Source: Victivallales bacterium
GTDB lineage: Bacteria > Verrucomicrobiota > Lentisphaeria > Oligosphaerales > Lenti-02
DNA length: 5,830 nucleotides
NCBI GenBank assembly: GCA_018648945.1
Contig: JABGQJ010000507.1
Coordinates: forward strand, 1-5,830
Direction of reading: 5' to 3'
In this document: positions 5,792 to 5,830 of the stretch, in pieces
Layout: the number at the start of each line of letters is the position of its first letter
Position numbering within the stretch: position 1 is the stretch's first letter
Position numbers and translations under genes: made by a program
Notes under the pieces: model-generated
Database searches by the model: none
Told to the model about the DNA's origin: nothing
The model's input: only the letters and a program-made list of their open reading frames with translations

Positions 5792-5830
5792 AGGCTGGTC
5801 TCCCCAAGTGTGTCTGCGCTAGCCTGGATC
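5792..5830 (-). promoter_or_regulatory. Leader and ribosome binding site of the glycyl radical enzyme gene
   Basis: Only 39 bases upstream of the start codon are in the window. On the minus strand they contain the ribosome site GGGGAG (5800-5805), 8 nt before the ATG. No promoter can be judged from this short piece. Whether another gene, such as an activating enzyme, precedes it is not visible. Confidence 0.5.

Noticed and set aside
5793..5826. AGGCT/AGCCT inverted repeat upstream of the glycyl radical enzyme as an operator
   Set aside because: The arms are only five bases and widely spaced, so it is likely chance.

Overview
The window is GC-rich, tightly packed bacterial DNA. It holds five complete protein genes, one small gene of unknown function, and the first part of a transposase running off the left edge. 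No rRNA, tRNA or CRISPR array is visible. The gene set (an oxygen-sensitive glycyl radical enzyme, an exported squalene-cyclase-like alpha/alpha-toroid protein, a stand-alone RecB/Cas4-type nuclease with a YYGSWGGW motif, and an IS1634-type transposase) suggests an anaerobic or facultative Gram-negative bacterium. A member of the PVC group or a Hydrogenedentota-like lineage would fit, but this taxonomic guess rests on remembered similarity and no single base in the window proves it.

Left edge (1-327): the minus-strand 5' end of an IS4/IS1634-type transposase, its probable AT-rich terminal region, then a perfect 16-bp inverted repeat with a 3-nt loop (257-291) and a smaller hairpin (296-314). 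Both hairpins lie between the transposase and the end of the next minus-strand gene.

Minus-strand operon (328-1974), read right to left: a 72-aa protein of unknown function, then a TadA-type tRNA adenosine deaminase (1-nt stop/start overlap), then a PD-(D/E)XK nuclease with a probable 4Fe-4S cluster. The nuclease starts at a GTG inside the end of tadA (20-nt overlap) and has a strong Shine-Dalgarno sequence. The 169-bp gap from 1975 to 2143 is a divergent promoter region.

Plus strand (2144-3334): one secreted or periplasmic protein of the prenyltransferase/squalene-oxidase repeat fold. It has a good sigma70-like promoter (TTGACC-17-TAGAGT). Its end overlaps the end of the convergent minus-strand genes by 8 bp.

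Minus-strand pair (3327-5791): a 711-aa glycyl radical enzyme of the pyruvate formate-lyase/dehydratase superfamily, followed with an ATGA overlap by a 110-aa CutA/NIF3-like domain protein. No radical-SAM activating enzyme is in the window, though the enzyme requires one. It may lie to the right of the window or elsewhere in the genome. This coupled pair, together with the enzyme's atypical glycyl-loop Trp and its GCWE active-site motif, is the most interesting metabolic content. I found no convincing evidence of a defence system or another wholly new system.
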